This document shows, one piece after another, positions 1-9,266 of a stretch of DNA of 41,546 bases. A program made the translations under genes and the position numbers. Location of the stretch: assembly GCA_041640715.1 (NCBI GenBank), contig JBEPZU010000010.1, positions 1 to 41,546 of the forward strand, written 5' to 3'. Origin of the DNA: DSFO01 sp041640715. GTDB lineage: Archaea > Thermoproteota > Thermoprotei > Gearchaeales > Gearchaeaceae. The first letter of the stretch is position 1. The number at the start of each line of letters is the position of its first letter. A model generated the notes under the pieces. The model was not told where the DNA came from. It ran no database searches and saw nothing but the letters and a program-made list of their open reading frames with translations.

Positions 1-191
1 TATCTAAGATTCAAGGAAATTATTGTTTAAGCGTAAGGGGAAATCCTATGATAAAAATCATTTCTGAGAATCCTGGAGAGGATTTGATCAAAGTCTTAGA
101 TGAACTGAGATCTAAGGGATTTGAGATTGGCTTCGTTAGAATACAAGAACCTAGCTTAGAAGAAGCCTTCATAAAACTAGTAGAGAAATGA
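1..191 (+). CDS. ABC-2 type exporter ATPase, C-terminal fragment (cut by window edge)
   Basis: An open frame runs from the left edge (codons in phase with base 3) to TGA at 189-191. It encodes about 62 residues ending EPSLEEAFIKLVEK, the typical C-terminal tail of ABC-2/DrrA-type ATPases, where this segment follows the nucleotide-binding domain. No Walker motifs are present because they lie outside the window. The stop overlaps the next start in an ATGA arrangement, so it is translationally coupled to the permease that follows. The three genes would form one efflux ABC transporter. The substrate cannot be inferred. Confidence 0.8.
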   Translation, partial: SKIQGNYCLSVRGNPMIKIISENPGEDLIKVLDELRSKGFEIGFVRIQEPSLEEAFIKLVEK

Positions 192-967
192 AGTTAATCG
201 AGCAATTTCTAGCGATAACTGAAGCAGAACTCAAAAACAACATAAGGCAACTGGGGGATTTAGCTTTACTTTTCATTTTTCCTTTTATGTTGTCCACATT
301 ATTCTATGGAATAGGTTCTAGTTTTCAAGGTAGTTCCGCGAGTTTGGAGATTTGGGTTTATCAGATCGTAGGTTTTACGGTATTTTTCATGTCTATAGTA
401 ATGAGCCAAAGTTCGGTGACTTATATTAGACAAGGATTGCTAACTGGTAGACTTGAGTATGTTTTTCTCTCGCCTGTTAGGGTGATTACTATAATCTTAG
501 CTACTGCAGTGGCTACTGGAATATTTTTGATCATTTATTATACAGGGGTGGGTGTTCTAGCTTTTATCTTAATAGCGAAGATAGACAAACTCATTTATTT
601 CTTACTATCAATTCCTGTTATAACAATAACCTTAATGCCAGCTTTAGGAATCAATCTTTTTTTAGCTGCTTTGTCTATTATAGTAAAGGAACCAGAACCT
701 TTGCTAAATACCATAGCTCCTTTCATTGGTACAGTATCAGGCTTGATATATCCTATAGCCTTATTACCTCCTTTATTGCAAGTCATAGGGAAATCTCTTC
801 CATATTTTTATGCCGCTGAATATGCGAGAGCTATGATAGAAGGATATTTGGATCTAATATTCGCGAACCCGTTTCCTTTTTTGTTCATGTATCTAATCGC
901 AGGCATAATCACCTACAATTACATGGACAAGAAATACATAAAGAAAAGAGGTTACTATGGCTGGTGA
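188..967 (+). CDS. ABC-2 type transporter permease
   Basis: This 259-residue integral membrane protein has about six hydrophobic segments: near residues 25-45, 58-78, 100-130, 135-165, 175-200 and 232-250. The architecture and the upstream ATPase tail match ABC-2 family permeases (drug, polysaccharide or lipid exporters). It starts with ATG overlapping the ATPase stop by 4 bp and overlaps the next permease by 11 bp, so the two permeases are probably heterodimer partners. The family is recognised from topology and context rather than a diagnostic catalytic motif, and the substrate is unknown. Confidence 0.82.
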   Translation: MKLIEQFLAITEAELKNNIRQLGDLALLFIFPFMLSTLFYGIGSSFQGSSASLEIWVYQIVGFTVFFMSIVMSQSSVTYIRQGLLTGRLEYVFLSPVRVITIILATAVATGIFLIIYYTGVGVLAFILIAKIDKLIYFLLSIPVITITLMPALGINLFLAALSIIVKEPEPLLNTIAPFIGTVSGLIYPIALLPPLLQVIGKSLPYFYAAEYARAMIEGYLDLIFANPFPFLFMYLIAGIITYNYMDKKYIKKRGYYGW

Positions 968-1760
968 TATACAAAGATTATTCAAGAAAATTTTTGCAGA
1001 AGTAGAAAAGGGACTAAAGTTATATGTTTCCTACAGAGTTTGGATTCTCTCCGATGTCATCTCGACCCCATTTTGGGTGATGTTCATAGCTTTGGGCATC
1101 TTAGTTTATGCTCAGCAAAGATTAAGAGATCCCATGCTAACTTCTGGAATAGCTTGGGGTATTTTCGTGTTGTTCTTCATCAGTATTTTCCTTTGGAGCG
1201 GCAATTCAGTAGTTGCTATAATCCAACAAGGAATCTTAGAGAACTTGATCCTCACAAATACTGGACTATTGATAAGCCTATTAGGAAGGATGGTGATGAG
1301 TTCTATAGATGTCCTTGTAGGAGGTGTTATAATATTATATTTCTCTTCTTATTTCTTCAATACAACAATATACGTAGCAGATCCTTTATTTTTCATGATC
1401 TTTTTATTTATCGCCTTCTTGAGCTTTATTTTCTTTTCAGCCATTTATGCTGCTTTATTAACGGTTTCTCGTTCTCCTAATTTGGTGACTAGTGTATTAC
1501 AGTTCCTAATACCGTTTTTTAGCGGAGCAATACCTATACAGCTTTTCGACGTTAACATAGCGAGGTTTTTCATGTATTCTCCCTTCTTTTATCTCATAAA
1601 TCCCATTCTAAGCGCGGCTACGGGTTACTATGTATTAGATAAATTCTTTTTGCTTCAGCTAAGCCTATCTGTAGTCATAGGTTTTGCCTTAGCTAGTTTT
1701 TACATTCAGAAGGTTTTGATTAGAAAAGCTTTAAAAAAGGGTAACTTCACGTTGTTTTAG
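957..1760 (+). CDS. ABC-2 type transporter permease (second subunit)
   Basis: This 267-residue protein has six predicted membrane spans and a cytoplasmic N-terminus (FKKIFAEVEKGLKLYVSYRV), as is usual for ABC-2 permeases. Its start lies inside the end of the preceding permease gene (11 bp overlap), indicating one operon with the ATPase at the left edge. It probably pairs with the upstream permease to make the translocation path. It ends with a basic tail, and an AT-rich intergenic stretch with a new promoter follows. Confidence 0.82.
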   Translation: MAGDIQRLFKKIFAEVEKGLKLYVSYRVWILSDVISTPFWVMFIALGILVYAQQRLRDPMLTSGIAWGIFVLFFISIFLWSGNSVVAIIQQGILENLILTNTGLLISLLGRMVMSSIDVLVGGVIILYFSSYFFNTTIYVADPLFFMIFLFIAFLSFIFFSAIYAALLTVSRSPNLVTSVLQFLIPFFSGAIPIQLFDVNIARFFMYSPFFYLINPILSAATGYYVLDKFFLLQLSLSVVIGFALASFYIQKVLIRKALKKGNFTLF

Positions 1761-1794
1761 AATATTTATTTGTTAAATTGACAATAAACTGTAT

Positions 1795-2352
1795 ATGGAT
1801 CCGTTGCTAAGAGGAACAGTAACTAGTTCTATAGCAGCGGTCTTAATCCTAGCAGTCTTGGCTATTTTGATCTCTAGAGGTATCGAGGCCGCCACTGAAT
1901 ACTTTACTTTATCCTTATTATACTTGCTCTTCATTCTAGCGATAATCGCTTTCTTAGACTATAGAAAGCTTCAACTTCCTTACTATAAATTATTCGTAAT
2001 CTCCATACCTTTAGGTTTAGCTATTGTATTCATAGGGTTGCTGATGCTGACTTTCAAGATCTTCGAAGGAGCTTATTTAGTCATGTTGGGATATCTTGCA
2101 GAACCTATAGGAGGAATTGCGCCTTTCTCTTTTTATATGCGATTTAATAAGAACCTAGGCTTATTCGCCTATGTTTGTGGCGCTATATATGTGTTAACGC
2201 TTCCATTATTAATATTCAAGCTAGGGACTATACCATTAGGCATAGTACCGATGATATTCAATTCTCTTAAATTCGTTGGTTTTTTGGTCATATTGAACTT
2301 AATCTTGGAAAGAAAGATTGAAGAAATAAAAATAAGTAAAAATATTCACTAG
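1795..2352 (+). CDS. Hypothetical multi-pass membrane protein
   Basis: This 185-residue protein of unknown function is almost entirely hydrophobic, with about five to six transmembrane segments (roughly residues 10-28, 36-54, 63-88, 90-110, 120-142 and 150-170) and a short charged tail (ERKIEEIKISKN). It has its own likely promoter: an AATATTTATT element lies about 26-30 bp before the ATG, consistent with a leaderless transcript. It may therefore be separate from the exporter genes upstream. The aconitase gene begins three bases after its stop. No family was recognised. Confidence 0.65.
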   Translation: MDPLLRGTVTSSIAAVLILAVLAILISRGIEAATEYFTLSLLYLLFILAIIAFLDYRKLQLPYYKLFVISIPLGLAIVFIGLLMLTFKIFEGAYLVMLGYLAEPIGGIAPFSFYMRFNKNLGLFAYVCGAIYVLTLPLLIFKLGTIPLGIVPMIFNSLKFVGFLVILNLILERKIEEIKISKNIH

Positions 2353-2355
2353 CAG

Positions 2356-4890
2356 ATGACCCTCAAGACGGACATAGGAGAGATATACCTAATATCAGAA
2401 CTAGGTTCTGAAGCAGAGAATTTACCCTTCTCGCTTAAGATCTTGTGTGAGAACGTGTTACGCAATCTAGGAAAATTCGCTGATCAAGAAGATTTGGAAA
2501 AATTACTTCATAGAAGAATAGGTGAAGAAATACCCTTCATGCCTAGCAGGGTAATACTCCAAGATTATACAGGAATACCTTTGATAGTGGATTTGGCTTC
2601 GATGAGGAGTAAATTGAAGGAAAAACCAGAGCTGATAAATCCCACGATACCTGTAGATTTGGTAATAGATCACTCGATTCAAGTAGATTACTTCGGTACG
2701 ATATATGCCTTAAGCTTGAATTTGAAATCTGAGTTTGAAAGGAATAAGGAAAGGTATGCTTTTCTTAAATGGGCTCAAAAGGCTTTTGATAATCTGAGAA
2801 TAGTTCCACCTGGAAAGGGAATAATACACCAAGTCAACTTAGAGTATTTAGCAAAAGTAGTAGATAGAAGAGAAGGGATTGTTTTTCCAGATTCTCTTTT
2901 AGGCACCGATTCTCACACAACGATGATAAATGGCATAGGCGTTTTAGGCTGGGGAGTTGGAGGTATAGAAGCTGAAGCAGCAATGCTAGGTCAGCCTTAC
3001 TATTTGCCTATACCTGAAGTCGTGGGAGTAAAATTAATAGGAGAATTAAGAGAAGGTGTAACACCTACAGATTTGGTCCTCTACATAACTGAGCTGCTAA
3101 GAAAGAAGGATGTTGTCAATAAATTCGTCGAATTCTATGGTCCTGGTTTGAAAACCCTTTCAGCCCAAGATAGGGCTACGATCGCCAATATGGCTCCAGA
3201 ATATGGTTCTACCGTAGGTTTCTTCCCAGTAGATGAGCTTACATTGGCTTATCTTAGAGGAACAGGGAGGACAGAAGAACATGTTAAGCTCGTGGAGAAG
3301 TATTGTAAGCTCCAAGGTCTTTTCTATGAAGGCCAAGAACCTAAATATGATCAAGTAATAGTATTGGATCTCTCAGAAGTAGAGCCTTCCATAGCAGGAC
3401 CTAAGAACCCTGAAGACAGAATACCTCTATCTAAAGTCAAGGATTTCATGTTAAAGTTAATGGAAGAATACAAGAAAAAAGAGTCTCCTAAATTACCTCA
3501 TGGAAGTGTAGTTATAGCGGCGATAACGAGTTGTACTAATACTTCAAATCCTACAGCGATGATAGGTGCTGGCTTGTTGGCAAAGAAAGCAGTAGAGCGA
3601 GGGTTAAGGGTTAAAGATCACGTTAAGACAAGCCTAGCTCCAGGTTCAAGGGTTGTGACTGAATATTTGAAGAAATCAGGGTTGATGAGTTATCTAGAAG
3701 CTTTGAGATTTCACTTAGTAGGTTATGGCTGTACCACATGCATAGGCAACAGCGGTCCTTTGCCTAAACAAATAGCTGATGAGATAATCAAAAACGAAGT
3801 TTTAGCGGTAGGCGTTATAAGCGGCAACAGGAATTTTGAGGGTAGAATAAATCCTCTTTTGAAAGCTACTTTCTTAGCTTCTCCAGCTTTAGTGGTAGCT
3901 TATGCTATAGCTGGAAGAATAGATGTAAATCCTTTGGAAGAACCTTTGGATTATGACCCTAACGGGAATCCTGTCTTCTTGAAGGACATATGGCCTGCTT
4001 CAAAGGAAATCAACGAATACTTGGACCTGGCTATGGATCCTGAGCTCTATAAGAAAAGCTATGAGAAAATATTCGAAGGGGATGAAAATTGGGAATCCTT
4101 GAAAGTATCCTCGAGCCTGCTTTATGATTGGCCCGATTCTACATATATAAAGGAACCTCCTTGGTTAGATGAAATACATGAGCTTGATGACATCATAGGT
4201 GCAAGGGTTCTTTTACTCTTAGGCGATAGGGTTACTACTGATCACATATCTCCAGCTGGACCTATACCCAAAGATAGCGATGCAGGAAGGTATTTGCTTT
4301 CCTTAGGAGAAAAAGATCTTAGCACCTTTGGAGCGAGGAGAGGAAATCATGAAGTCATGCTAAGAGGAGGTTTCAGCAATCCAAAATTGAGGAATTACTT
4401 GGTTGATATTCAAGGAGGATACACTTTGCATTTCCCTAGCAATCAAGTACTGAGCGTTTATGAGGCAGCAATGAGATATAAAAAAGAAGGAATTCCTCTT
4501 GTAATAATCGCAGGTAAACAATACGGAGCTGGAAGCTCTAGGGATTGGGCTGCTAAAGTAACTGCGCTTCTAGGAGTTAGGGCTGTAATAGCTGAAAGCT
4601 TTGAAAGAATTCATAGATCTAATCTAGTAGCGATGGGAGTTTTACCCTTGCAAATAAGCAAGTCTTGGAGAGAATTAGGAATAACAGGTAGGGAACTATT
4701 TTATATCCAAGGCTTAAAGGATCTAAAACCTAGGCAGATCGTAGAAATTAAGGCAATTGAAGGATCCAAGGAGATAAACTTCAAAGCTCTTGCTAGGGTT
4801 GATACGAAAATAGAACTCGAGTATCTAAGAAAAGGAGGAATATTGCCTTTCGTATTTTCTAAAATAAGTCAATCTCTCAATCAAAAATAA
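2356..4890 (+). CDS. acnA: Aconitate hydratase (AcnA-type)
   Basis: This enzyme interconverts citrate and isocitrate in the citric acid cycle, in the cytoplasm. The 844-residue length fits the monomeric AcnA/IRP-type enzymes (about 850-900). The three cluster-ligating cysteines are visible: one in SCTNTSNP and two in GCTTCIGNSGPL, which would bind the [4Fe-4S] centre. The substrate-binding segments near the N-terminus (DLVIDHSIQVD, GTDSHTTMINGIGVLGWGVGG) are intact. The C-terminal swivel domain carries AGKQYGAGSSRDWAAK and the ESFERIHRSNLVAMGVLPL motif. The gene follows a membrane protein gene by three bases. An AT-rich element about 26 bp upstream may give it its own leaderless transcript. 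It converges with the MFS gene, overlapping its 3' end by 14 bp. Confidence 0.96.
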   Translation: MTLKTDIGEIYLISELGSEAENLPFSLKILCENVLRNLGKFADQEDLEKLLHRRIGEEIPFMPSRVILQDYTGIPLIVDLASMRSKLKEKPELINPTIPVDLVIDHSIQVDYFGTIYALSLNLKSEFERNKERYAFLKWAQKAFDNLRIVPPGKGIIHQVNLEYLAKVVDRREGIVFPDSLLGTDSHTTMINGIGVLGWGVGGIEAEAAMLGQPYYLPIPEVVGVKLIGELREGVTPTDLVLYITELLRKKDVVNKFVEFYGPGLKTLSAQDRATIANMAPEYGSTVGFFPVDELTLAYLRGTGRTEEHVKLVEKYCKLQGLFYEGQEPKYDQVIVLDLSEVEPSIAGPKNPEDRIPLSKVKDFMLKLMEEYKKKESPKLPHGSVVIAAITSCTNTSNPTAMIGAGLLAKKAVERGLRVKDHVKTSLAPGSRVVTEYLKKSGLMSYLEALRFHLVGYGCTTCIGNSGPLPKQIADEIIKNEVLAVGVISGNRNFEGRINPLLKATFLASPALVVAYAIAGRIDVNPLEEPLDYDPNGNPVFLKDIWPASKEINEYLDLAMDPELYKKSYEKIFEGDENWESLKVSSSLLYDWPDSTYIKEPPWLDEIHELDDIIGARVLLLLGDRVTTDHISPAGPIPKDSDAGRYLLSLGEKDLSTFGARRGNHEVMLRGGFSNPKLRNYLVDIQGGYTLHFPSNQVLSVYEAAMRYKKEGIPLVIIAGKQYGAGSSRDWAAKVTALLGVRAVIAESFERIHRSNLVAMGVLPLQISKSWRELGITGRELFYIQGLKDLKPRQIVEIKAIEGSKEINFKALARVDTKIELEYLRKGGILPFVFSKISQSLNQK

Positions 4891-6187
4891 GCTTTTTAGT
4901 TTCAGGTGCAAAGGCGAGTATTACTAGGGCGGCTAATACAGCAATGGCCATCGTGAGCACTAAAGGAAGAGTCACATTCTTTACCAATTCGTAAACCAAA
5001 CCGAATATTAATGGTCCAAATACTGCTACTATTTTACCTATACCTTCTGCGATTCCGAATGCTTTTCCTCTGAGCTTAGTAGGAAATAGTTCGCTGGTGA
5101 ACGGATATACAGAGCCCCAAGCGCCTAGATTGAAAAAGCTAACCGCAAACATTGAGATCGTGAAGAGCAAAACGTCATTTGTGAATATACCCATGGATAT
5201 TCCAGTGATCCCGCTTAAAAGCAAGAAAAGATAAAGCGTTCTTTTTCTACCTATGCGCTCTACTAAGTACATCGCGCTCAAGTATCCTGGTATTTGAAAT
5301 AGGAAAGCTATCAATAAGAACAGCCATACATTACCATAAAGCGCTACGATGTTCAATATTTGAGGTAGCCATAAAAATAGACCGTAATACGTGTAATTCA
5401 ATGCGCACCAAGCTACGAGCATTACTATTACTCTGGAGGTGTATTTTAAGAATAATTCTTTAAAAGTACCTTCTTCTTCTATGGCGAGTTTTATATCTTT
5501 AGCTTCTATGTTAGTTCCAGTCAATCTCTGAAGCACTATGCTTGAATCTTGTATTCTCCCTATCTTCGCTAAAAAGAAAGGAGATTCTGGTACGTATAAT
5601 CTAATCAGTCCTATCATGAAGGCTGGAAATGCTACTGCTAGAAATAAAAACCTCCAACTATTCAAGCCAAAGAGAGGTTCTAGGGATACTAGGAATAAAT
5701 AAGCGAAGAGAAGGGCTATTATGCTTCCTAAAGGCCAGAATAAATCTAAGCTAACCATCAGGTTACCTCTTTTCCTTTTTGGAAGGAATTCGCTCAATAA
5801 AGTAGGATCTACGACCAGCATTCCTCCCAATCCTATCCCTGCAAGAATTCTAAATAAGAGAAGACTCTCGAAGTTAAAAGAAAGCGCTGTCAAAGCTGTG
5901 AATATGCTATACCAAAGCAAAGAAATTTGGAATATTGGCCTTCTTCCCATTAAATCTGCGAGCCTTCCTAGTATGATTGAGCCTATTATGTCTCCTATTA
6001 AAACTCCAGCGGCGAGCAATCCTGCTCTAAAACCATCAAGTCTGAATAATTCTATGAAGAGGGGCAGGGTGAAAGAGATTATTATGATTTCCATCGCAAC
6101 AAAGCTCCAAGAAATCCTAGCTATCCAAAGAACATTCCTCTGAGCTTTGCTCATCCTTTCTAGATCCAGTATATCTTCTATTTTCAT
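4877..6187 (-). CDS. MFS transporter (sugar/organic-acid porter type)
   Basis: This is a twelve-span major facilitator protein. The loop 2-3 signature GRLADLMGRRP and its repeat after span 8 (ERIGRKRTLYL) are clear, and the PESPFFLAKIGR-like segment after span 6 is typical of the sugar and aromatic-acid:proton symporter branch. The frame can be extended upstream to a TTG at 6265 or an ATG at 6220. I prefer the ATG at 6187 (436 residues) because TTTTAT at 6211-6216 on this strand lies about 26 bp before it, the leaderless geometry, and because the longer N-terminus would crowd the purE promoter. The substrate is unknown. The gene is divergent from purE. Confidence 0.88.
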   Translation of the reverse strand: MKIEDILDLERMSKAQRNVLWIARISWSFVAMEIIIISFTLPLFIELFRLDGFRAGLLAAGVLIGDIIGSIILGRLADLMGRRPIFQISLLWYSIFTALTALSFNFESLLLFRILAGIGLGGMLVVDPTLLSEFLPKRKRGNLMVSLDLFWPLGSIIALLFAYLFLVSLEPLFGLNSWRFLFLAVAFPAFMIGLIRLYVPESPFFLAKIGRIQDSSIVLQRLTGTNIEAKDIKLAIEEEGTFKELFLKYTSRVIVMLVAWCALNYTYYGLFLWLPQILNIVALYGNVWLFLLIAFLFQIPGYLSAMYLVERIGRKRTLYLFLLLSGITGISMGIFTNDVLLFTISMFAVSFFNLGAWGSVYPFTSELFPTKLRGKAFGIAEGIGKIVAVFGPLIFGLVYELVKNVTLPLVLTMAIAVLAALVILAFAPETKKLIFD

Positions 6188-6210
6188 ATCTCTTCTTTCC
6201 TTCTTAGTCA

Positions 6211-6216
6211 ATAAAA
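6211..6216 (-). promoter_or_regulatory. TATA box of MFS gene (leaderless)
   Basis: On the minus strand TTTTAT is centred about 26 bp before the ATG at 6187. This supports that ATG over the longer TTG start at 6265. Confidence 0.5.
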
Positions 6217-6272
6217 GCATGGCGATATGAGGAAAATATACCGAGATAACCTCATTTGACGGCAAAATTTGC

Positions 6273-6278
6273 TTTTAA
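6273..6278 (+). promoter_or_regulatory. TATA box of purE (leaderless)
   Basis: TTTTAA is centred about 25 bp before the purE ATG at 6301, placing the expected transcription start at or next to the start codon. Confidence 0.5.
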
Positions 6279-6300
6279 TTTCAGGAATTAATCTAATAAT

Positions 6301-6774
6301 ATGCCCAAAATAGCTCTATTAATGGGCAGTAAAAGCGATTGGGAATATATGAAAGATGCTTATGAGCTCTTGAAATCCTTCGAAATAGAAGTAGAAGCCA
6401 AGGTTCTCTCAGCCCATAGAACTCCTGATCTAGTATATGAGTTTGCTAGAAGCGCTAGGGAGAAAGGAATAGAAGTGATAATAGCAGGTGCAGGAGGAGC
6501 TGCTCATTTGCCAGGAGTGATCGCTGCCTTATGCGATTTGCCCGTTATAGGAGTGCCCATTCCTTCTAAGAATTTAAACGGACTCGATTCTTTGCTTTCA
6601 ATCGTTCAAATGCCTTCAGGAGTACCCGTGGCTACTGTGGGGATAGGGAATTCTAAAAATGCTGCTCTCCTTGCTATTAGGATTTTAGCTTTGAGGTATC
6701 AAGATCTCTATGATAAACTGAAACAGTACATCGAGAAAATGAGGGCTGAAGTTCTATCTTCTAAACTCGAGTAA
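6301..6774 (+). CDS. purE: N5-carboxyaminoimidazole ribonucleotide mutase (PurE)
   Basis: PurE acts in de novo purine synthesis, producing 4-carboxy-AIR. The 157-residue length is normal for the single-domain enzyme. The motifs are GSKSDW near residue 9 (phosphate-binding loop), VLSAHRTP (catalytic His region), IAGAGGAAHLPGVIAAL and LNGLDSLLSIVQMPSGVPVAT. This last block resembles class I (N5-CAIR mutase) enzymes, though class is inferred from similarity only. No purK partner is nearby. The downstream amidohydrolase begins four bases after its stop, so the two are probably co-transcribed. Confidence 0.95.
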   Translation: MPKIALLMGSKSDWEYMKDAYELLKSFEIEVEAKVLSAHRTPDLVYEFARSAREKGIEVIIAGAGGAAHLPGVIAALCDLPVIGVPIPSKNLNGLDSLLSIVQMPSGVPVATVGIGNSKNAALLAIRILALRYQDLYDKLKQYIEKMRAEVLSSKLE

Positions 6775-6778
6775 TGCT

Positions 6779-8320
6779 ATGAACGTATCTTGTTATATAG
6801 GTAAGATTTATGCTTCCTTCAAACCCTTAAGGAAAGCAGAAGCCTTAGTAGTAGCTAACGATAGAATTCTCTACCTAGGTAGCTCTAGTGTTGCTGAGAA
6901 GATTTGTGAATTTTTAGGAGGTAGGAAGTTCGACATAGGCAATAGAGTTATAATCCCAGCTTTCATAGATCCCCATGTCCATCTAGAATGGATAGGAGAA
7001 ACTTTAAATCAGCTGGATTTGAGAGGAGTAAAGAGCATAAGAAAACTCAAAGCTAAGTTAAAGGAGTTCGCTGAATCTAAGAAAGTGAGTTGGATCTATG
7101 GAAGGGGATGGGACCAAGAAATTCTAGAAGAAAAGAGATATCCCAATCGATTTGATTTGGATGAAGTAGTAAAAGACAGGCCTGTTTCCTTGTTCAGGGT
7201 TTGCGGTCATTCTGTGGTGGTCAATAGTAAGCTTATAGAAATGCTAGGATTGAGAGGAGAAGAAGCTTTAAGCGGTATATTGAAGGAAATGCCTGAAATC
7301 AGCAAGAGATATAGAGAAAGCTTGAGCGATGAAGAAATCAAGAATCATTTGATCGATGCTATGAAATTCTCAGTTTCCCAAGGAGTAACTACTGTTGCGA
7401 TAGCGGGCTTAGATCTTAGAACTTTCAGAATCCTAGCAGATCTCGAAAGAGAGAATTCGTTGAATATGAGGATAAGAGCCTACATAATGATGAACGGGGA
7501 TGAAAGCGTTTTAAGAGCTTTGAAGGAAGTGGGAATAAGGCTAGGATATGGGAGCGGGATGCTTAAAATAATGGGATTTAAGATAATCGCAGATGGAGCT
7601 TTAGGTATTAGGACAGCTTATCTAACATCTGATTATGATGATGAAAAGGGTAATAGGGGAAAGCTAAATCTAAAAGAGGATTTATTGAAAAAGATCATAA
7701 AAGAAATTCACGAATATGGATTCCAGTTAGCTATTCATGCAATAGGCGATGCTACAATAGATGTGATATTGAGCGCTTTCGAGGAATTGGATGAAAGAGC
7801 AGTGAAGAGGCTTAGGCATAGAATAGAGCATGCTTCTGTGATAAGGGAAGATCAATTAGAAAGGATATCAAAGTTGGGCTTGGTAGTTTCTGTTCAACCA
7901 CACTTCGTCATCTCTGATCATTGGGCTATGAAAAGACTGGGCAAAGAAAGGATGAGATGGTTATATCCTTTCAAAAGCATGCTTATTAAAGGGATTAACC
8001 TATGCATCTCTACAGATTCTCCTGTCGAACCCTTGAATCCATGGGAAACTATTTACGCTTGCATTACGAGAGGTAAGTATGAGAATTTAGAGCATTATGA
8101 ATACATAAAGGATGAGAAACTAGAGTTAGCTGAAGCTTTACATGCATACACGCTAGGCTCAGCCTATTCTTTGCATGAAGAAAAAGAATTAGGTTCTTTA
8201 GAACAAGGAAAGCTCGCGGATTTCTTAATAATAGACCGAGATCCGTTTGAGCTCGATGATTTCGAGATTAAAAGGATAAAAGTTCTAGAGACTTTTATAG
8301 GGGGGAATAAAGTCTATTGA
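6779..8320 (+). CDS. YtcJ-like metal-dependent amidohydrolase (amidohydrolase family 3)
   Basis: This 513-residue amidohydrolase-superfamily TIM-barrel enzyme is probably a zinc-dependent hydrolase of an exocyclic amide or carbamate. The HxH metal pair appears in IIPAFIDPHVHLEWIG near residue 68. Further metal ligands are in AIHAIGDATIDV and RIEHASVI, and a final catalytic Asp in CISTDSPVEPLNPW. The N-terminal 60 and C-terminal 50 residues form the usual beta-sandwich, ending in GSLEQGKLADFLIIDRDPFEL. The order of motifs matches the YtcJ/NfdA branch (amidohydro_3). It lies directly behind purE, but a role in purine metabolism is not implied by sequence. It converges with the signal peptidase gene, with a 7 bp overlap of the stops. 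Confidence 0.9.
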   Translation: MNVSCYIGKIYASFKPLRKAEALVVANDRILYLGSSSVAEKICEFLGGRKFDIGNRVIIPAFIDPHVHLEWIGETLNQLDLRGVKSIRKLKAKLKEFAESKKVSWIYGRGWDQEILEEKRYPNRFDLDEVVKDRPVSLFRVCGHSVVVNSKLIEMLGLRGEEALSGILKEMPEISKRYRESLSDEEIKNHLIDAMKFSVSQGVTTVAIAGLDLRTFRILADLERENSLNMRIRAYIMMNGDESVLRALKEVGIRLGYGSGMLKIMGFKIIADGALGIRTAYLTSDYDDEKGNRGKLNLKEDLLKKIIKEIHEYGFQLAIHAIGDATIDVILSAFEELDERAVKRLRHRIEHASVIREDQLERISKLGLVVSVQPHFVISDHWAMKRLGKERMRWLYPFKSMLIKGINLCISTDSPVEPLNPWETIYACITRGKYENLEHYEYIKDEKLELAEALHAYTLGSAYSLHEEKELGSLEQGKLADFLIIDRDPFELDDFEIKRIKVLETFIGGNKVY

Positions 8321-9261
8321 AGATCAGAGGTTTTTTCTTCTAATTTTTTAATAATTTCTTTCAATTTGTTGATAGCTGATTCAGTGACGGATTTATCAAC
8401 TTCAGGTTTTGAGAGCATCTTATCGAGCAAATTGATGATCATGGAAATCCTTTCCTCGTATGTTTCACCTTCAATCATGAATTCTAAGTTCTTTGGTTGC
8501 AAAACTAGATACGTGGTTTCAGGGTTTATAACGATAGGGTTTTTCTTTTCAAAATCACTCGCAGGTTTTTGTTCGATTTTATTAACGAAGGAAAAAGCTC
8601 TCAGTATTGGAGAGAATGATATTAAAAGCGCTAAGAGCACGAGTAGTGCAGGATAGGAAATCAGGAACATAGGTATGTAGCCTATTAGAGGTATTGAGAA
8701 TATGACTTTTCCTAGCACATCTGAAGGATTAACTATCCAAAAGTCAGGGTTTGGTAAAGCATCCCCTTTAGTTTTTATACCTTTTTCTGAAATCTCGTAT
8801 ATTCTGTGCACTATGATGATTCTTTCATGCTTGAATGCGATTATATCGCCTTCCTTTAGCTCTGTAGGTTTTGATAGTATTAGCAAGTCTCCTATATTAA
8901 GCGTTGGTCTCATGCTACCAGAAGTCACGACTAAAAAAGGAGTGCTGGTTCCAAGAATAAGGCTTGATATAGGTATTAGAAGTATCAAGATCGAAACAAA
9001 AATAATCAGTATTGCATAGTGTATGATTAATTCGCGTTTCTTCAGTCTTTCTAAACGCAATTCAAATCTGCCGAATAAATTTGCGATGCCCGTGAATAAA
9101 AACAAAACCCCTAAGAAAATCATGATTCCCATTATTAAAGGAAATAGGAAAGGATTTCGAATTCTTACGTCAGCGGGTAAGCTAATCAAGTAAGCGATGA
9201 AGAAGAATATGAATAATGCTAAGGAAATTAAGAATACAGAAAAAAAATTAAATCTTATCAA
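8314..9261 (-). CDS. Signal peptidase I (archaeal/ER type), SipW-like context
   Basis: This S26-family membrane peptidase has 315 residues. The catalytic Ser116 is in the SGSMRPTL box. His152 (IIIVHRIYE) takes the place of the bacterial Lys, and Asp167 or Asp173 lies in KGDALPNPD. This is the Ser/His(/Asp) arrangement of archaeal and ER (Sec11) signal peptidases. The protein is longer than usual: about three N-terminal membrane spans (residues 8-28, 38-63, 80-104) precede the catalytic domain, one follows (about 195-222), and a C-terminal cytosolic tail of about 90 residues ends in a charged helix. Translation begins at TTG, five bases after the stop of the secreted protein gene, suggesting a two-gene operon and a dedicated processing enzyme for that protein. 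It is probably not the only housekeeping signal peptidase in the cell, but this cannot be judged here. Confidence 0.92.
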   Translation of the reverse strand: MIRFNFFSVFLISLALFIFFFIAYLISLPADVRIRNPFLFPLIMGIMIFLGVLFLFTGIANLFGRFELRLERLKKRELIIHYAILIIFVSILILLIPISSLILGTSTPFLVVTSGSMRPTLNIGDLLILSKPTELKEGDIIAFKHERIIIVHRIYEISEKGIKTKGDALPNPDFWIVNPSDVLGKVIFSIPLIGYIPMFLISYPALLVLLALLISFSPILRAFSFVNKIEQKPASDFEKKNPIVINPETTYLVLQPKNLEFMIEGETYEERISMIINLLDKMLSKPEVDKSVTESAINKLKEIIKKLEEKTSDLQ

Positions 9262-9266
9262 GCTTA

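Noticed and set aside
5721..6143. Antisense reading frames inside long genes (for example opposite the MFS gene)
   Set aside because: They lack recognisable domains and lie wholly opposite well-supported genes; they are shadows of codon bias.
6220..6265. Longer MFS start at 6220 or 6265
   Set aside because: The added N-terminus is not part of the usual MFS fold, and a TATA box lies 26 bp before the ATG at 6187.
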